Origin: Bacteroidota bacterium
Lineage (GTDB): Bacteria > Bacteroidota > Ignavibacteria > UBA10030 > UBA8401
Reading direction: 5' to 3'
DNA length: 64,000 nt
Assembly (NCBI GenBank): GCA_041658205.1
Contig: JBBAAO010000003.1
Coordinates: 248,001-312,000, forward strand
Below the pieces are notes generated by a model. The model ran no database searches, had not been told where the DNA came from, and saw only the letters and a list, made by a program, of their open reading frames with translations. Below are positions 61,703-64,000 of the stretch, one piece after another (within the stretch, counting starts at the first letter, position 1; every line of letters begins with the position of its first letter). Both the position numbers and the translations under genes were made by a program.

Positions 61703-63349
61703 CTACTTCTTAGGCTTCAACATCCCTTCATACACTTTTTTATTTAAGAGAAGTAATGCAGCGGTCTGTGCCTGCGTATCATGCTCTAACGATATACGTT
61801 CCCGTCCTTTTTCTCCGCTATACCGTGAAGCTAGCTCTTCAGAAAGCTCATTCTTTAGCTCTTCGCTGTATCGAGCAAATGTGTTCACTTTCTCACTGTG
61901 GATTTGTGTGATTAAGAGATCGATGGATGAAAGCGATGTTGAACTATACTTTTCTTTTTTCATTTGCTCTTTAAGATCGGACAATTTCTTTTCCGCTGGT
62001 TCCACAAACTCAAACTTTTGATCGCTCAGATATTGTTCAAACTCTTTCATCACATTGTTGTTCACAGCAAACTCACCGGTTACTTCCGGATGTTTCACGA
62101 CATATGTCGTGGCAAATTTGAAAAACATCGCCTTTCGCATCAGTTCACCGTAATAGGAGCTGTATGGAATTTCGTCAACCGTTGAGTCGGGTGAAATACC
62201 TCCAAGCTCTTTTACGATTCGCCCTTTTGCTGTTTTGAATTCACGCTTTAAACTATCAGGTGTTGTAGCAAAAACACCATCTTTATTTTTATGAAGGTAA
62301 TCAATCTCCTGAATGCTTCGGCCACTCGGAATATAATAGCGCGCTGTAGTGATTTTCATGGATGCATTATAATTGAGCGGAATAACTGTTTGAACCAATC
62401 CTTTGCCGAATGAACGTGTGCCGACAATAATTCCTCGATCAAGATCCTGAATGGCACCCGCAACAATCTCACTGGCGCTGGCACTATTTTTATTCATCAA
62501 CACAGCCATTGGAACATCCGCAGCGATTGGTTCTTCATCAACAGTATAGGTTCGTTCTTCGGAACCTTTTCTTCCTCGCGTTGTGACGATTGTGCTTCCT
62601 TTCGCTGCAAACTTGCTGACTGTTTCCACTGCCGCCTCCAACAATCCTCCTGGATTATCGCGAAGATCAAGAATAATACCTTTGACTTCTCCTTTCACTT
62701 TCATTTCTTTTATCGCTTGTCTCACTTCTTCACCTGCGCGGCGGGAGAAGCGTTCAAGCCTGATATAACCGACTCCCTCTTTAATGAATCCTGAATAGGA
62801 AACATTGTTCACTTGTATCTCTTCACGAACAAGTGTAAACTCAATCGGATTTTTTTCTCCCTCACGTTCAACTTTCATCCGCACTGTTGTACCCGGTTCA
62901 CCGCGTACTTTGAAGCGCACGCTATCCGGATTTGTTCCGGTAATCTTTATACCATCTACTTCGATGATGATATCGCCGGCTTTCACGCCTTGTTTAAATG
63001 CAGAATATCCTTCTGTCGGAGCGAGCACCGTCAGCACTCCGTCACGGACACCAATAGAGATCCCGACTCCACCGTATTGTCCATGAGTTAAGAGATCGAT
63101 ATCATCTTCATCTTTTCCTGCAAGATAAACAGTGTAAGGATCGAGCGTTTCCAGCATCCCATCAATTCCCGACCGCATAAATTTTTCGGGATCAACCTCG
63201 TCAACATAATTGCTGACGATCTCCTTATACACACGACCGAATACGTCTATATTCTGATTGATCTTCAGATAGACGTTGTCGATTGCCGTAAACCCTGCAA
63301 CACTTATGGCAAAAAGTGCCAATGAAATAACGATTGTTTTTCTCTTCAT
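61703..63349 (-). CDS. C-terminal processing peptidase (S41, PDZ)
   Basis: 548 residues from the Met at 63349, where GGGAAGAAGT precedes a signal sequence (MKRKTIVISLALFAISVAGF). Residues ~30-85 are the S41 N-terminal helix bundle (NYVDEVDPEKFMRSGIDGMLETLDPYTVYL). A PDZ domain (GYSAFKQGVKAGDIIIEVDG) follows, then the protease domain with the catalytic Ser in NKNSASASEIV and the Lys in RSFGKGLVQ. The last ~120 residues are helical. It degrades or trims exported proteins. The upstream frame to 63634 is not coding. It is divergent from the gene at the right edge. Confidence 0.95.
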   Translation of the reverse strand: MKRKTIVISLALFAISVAGFTAIDNVYLKINQNIDVFGRVYKEIVSNYVDEVDPEKFMRSGIDGMLETLDPYTVYLAGKDEDDIDLLTHGQYGGVGISIGVRDGVLTVLAPTEGYSAFKQGVKAGDIIIEVDGIKITGTNPDSVRFKVRGEPGTTVRMKVEREGEKNPIEFTLVREEIQVNNVSYSGFIKEGVGYIRLERFSRRAGEEVRQAIKEMKVKGEVKGIILDLRDNPGGLLEAAVETVSKFAAKGSTIVTTRGRKGSEERTYTVDEEPIAADVPMAVLMNKNSASASEIVAGAIQDLDRGIIVGTRSFGKGLVQTVIPLNYNASMKITTARYYIPSGRSIQEIDYLHKNKDGVFATTPDSLKREFKTAKGRIVKELGGISPDSTVDEIPYSSYYGELMRKAMFFKFATTYVVKHPEVTGEFAVNNNVMKEFEQYLSDQKFEFVEPAEKKLSDLKEQMKKEKYSSTSLSSIDLLITQIHSEKVNTFARYSEELKNELSEELASRYSGEKGRERISLEHDTQAQTAALLLLNKKVYEGMLKPKK

Positions 63350-63484
63350 ACTTCTTCCCGATATAATTGTCTTCTTTGTGTTAGATGAAATATAGAAAAG
63401 TTTGGTCAATATTGCTGTGTTGCTTTTCACAAGCCGTAGCATTACGTTTAAAAGTGGAACAATTGTTAACATCTTTCCCCGAAA

Positions 63485-64000
63485 CGAAGAAAAAAACCAT
63501 CTATTTTTTCTTTGCTCTAGCACTCTGTTCGGTTGCATATTCTCAGACGGCAACAGATTCCCTGTTTTATCCATATCAAAAAGGGAATGTCCTTCGATAT
63601 TACTATCCTCACACAAATTATAAATACATAACACAATCCATTATTAAAGATACATTGTTCGGGAAAGTGGTTTTCACACGAACGATTTTAAAAGGTGTTG
63701 TTGATCCCAAAAAACATATTATGGATTCACTTTCAATGTATCATCCTCTTCATAAGATGAACGTTTGGATCTATAAACGAAATAGTCACCCCTCTCCATC
63801 ATATTACGATAATATGTTCATTTCCCGGGAAATTGTCGGAGATACACTCTTCGAAAACAAACAGTATCAAAAGATTTTAGAAAAGAATTCCAAAGATGGT
63901 TCGTCGAAGCTAACGGTTGAACGGTTCGACAGCAGCAACGGCAACTTTTATCAAGGCTTCCCCCATACCGCTCCCGGAATGAATGTAGAATTTAGTCTGG
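63485..64000 (+). CDS. Exported protein, 5' part, unusual start (runs off the window)
   Basis: Frame open from 63470 to the window end. The residues KKKTIYFFFALALCSVAYSQTATD (63488 onwards) form a clean signal peptide, and the rest is protein-like (DSLFYPYQKGNVLRYYYPHTN, then SYYDNMFISREIVGDTLFENKQYQKI). No ATG, GTG or TTG lies between the in-frame stop at 63467 and the signal peptide. The codon just before KKK is ACG at 63485, where ATG would be expected. It may be a non-standard start, a point mutation or a sequencing error. Family unknown; the sequence continues beyond the window. Confidence 0.65.

Overview
This window is 64 kb of bacterial chromosome with moderate-to-low GC by eye. It is gene-dense and has no rRNA, tRNA or CRISPR that I could recognise. 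Many genes encode exported proteins with short, Bacteroidetes-like signal peptides or lipoboxes. A TonB-dependent thiamine receptor, IgA-type M64 and M1 peptidases, an S9 peptidase, an M16 pair and S41 proteases point to the FCB group. Bacteroidota/Chlorobi, probably an Ignavibacteria-like lineage, is my best guess. That placement is inference from gene content, not from a marker gene.

Layout. Bases 1-9.4 kb hold the end of a DUF1761 protein, a K+/H+ antiporter with an RCK_C tail, two exported proteins, glycerate kinase, a secreted glycogen/dextrin debranching enzyme and an SPFH protein. At 9.5-16.3 kb a large hybrid sensor kinase converges on a thiamine salvage operon read leftwards: TPP riboswitch with attenuator hairpin, TonB receptor, thiamine pyrophosphokinase, PnuT-like transporter. 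At 16.3-24.7 kb a lipoprotein precedes histidine degradation genes (hutI and hutU, no hutH) split by a 1271-residue hybrid kinase that is translationally coupled (GTGA) to a 60-residue Cys4 protein. At 25-31.4 kb are a DUF2085 protein, an S9 peptidase and a leftward signalling cluster: SpoIIE-type phosphatase, Roadblock-like protein and two response regulators sharing an unusual phosphorylation-site sequence. At 31.5-38.3 kb are a haem-binding protein, an M23-like lipoprotein, an M1 aminopeptidase with HEAT repeats, an M64 peptidase and a PHP phosphodiesterase.

The 38.4-53.2 kb part is accessory in character. It carries two REP-associated (RAYT/Y1) transposases, many small lipoproteins and membrane proteins, and most of the dispersed palindromic repeats. 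The clearest structures are a 163-bp terminal-inverted-repeat element inserted inside a second terminal-inverted-repeat element, a five-copy array of a small hairpin repeat, and a RAYT gene bracketed by two nearly identical hairpins. From 53.2 kb onwards the content is more ordinary: an M16 peptidase pair (the second gene frameshifted at an A7 run), a conserved-looking 600-residue protein of unknown function, a YciI-MetZ pair, a deoxynucleoside kinase, an S41 processing protease, and the start of an exported protein running off the window.

Most of what I rate as unusual concerns the repeats. Several families show paired changes in both arms that keep a hairpin intact. I did not find a clear defence system, secondary-metabolite cluster or prophage.
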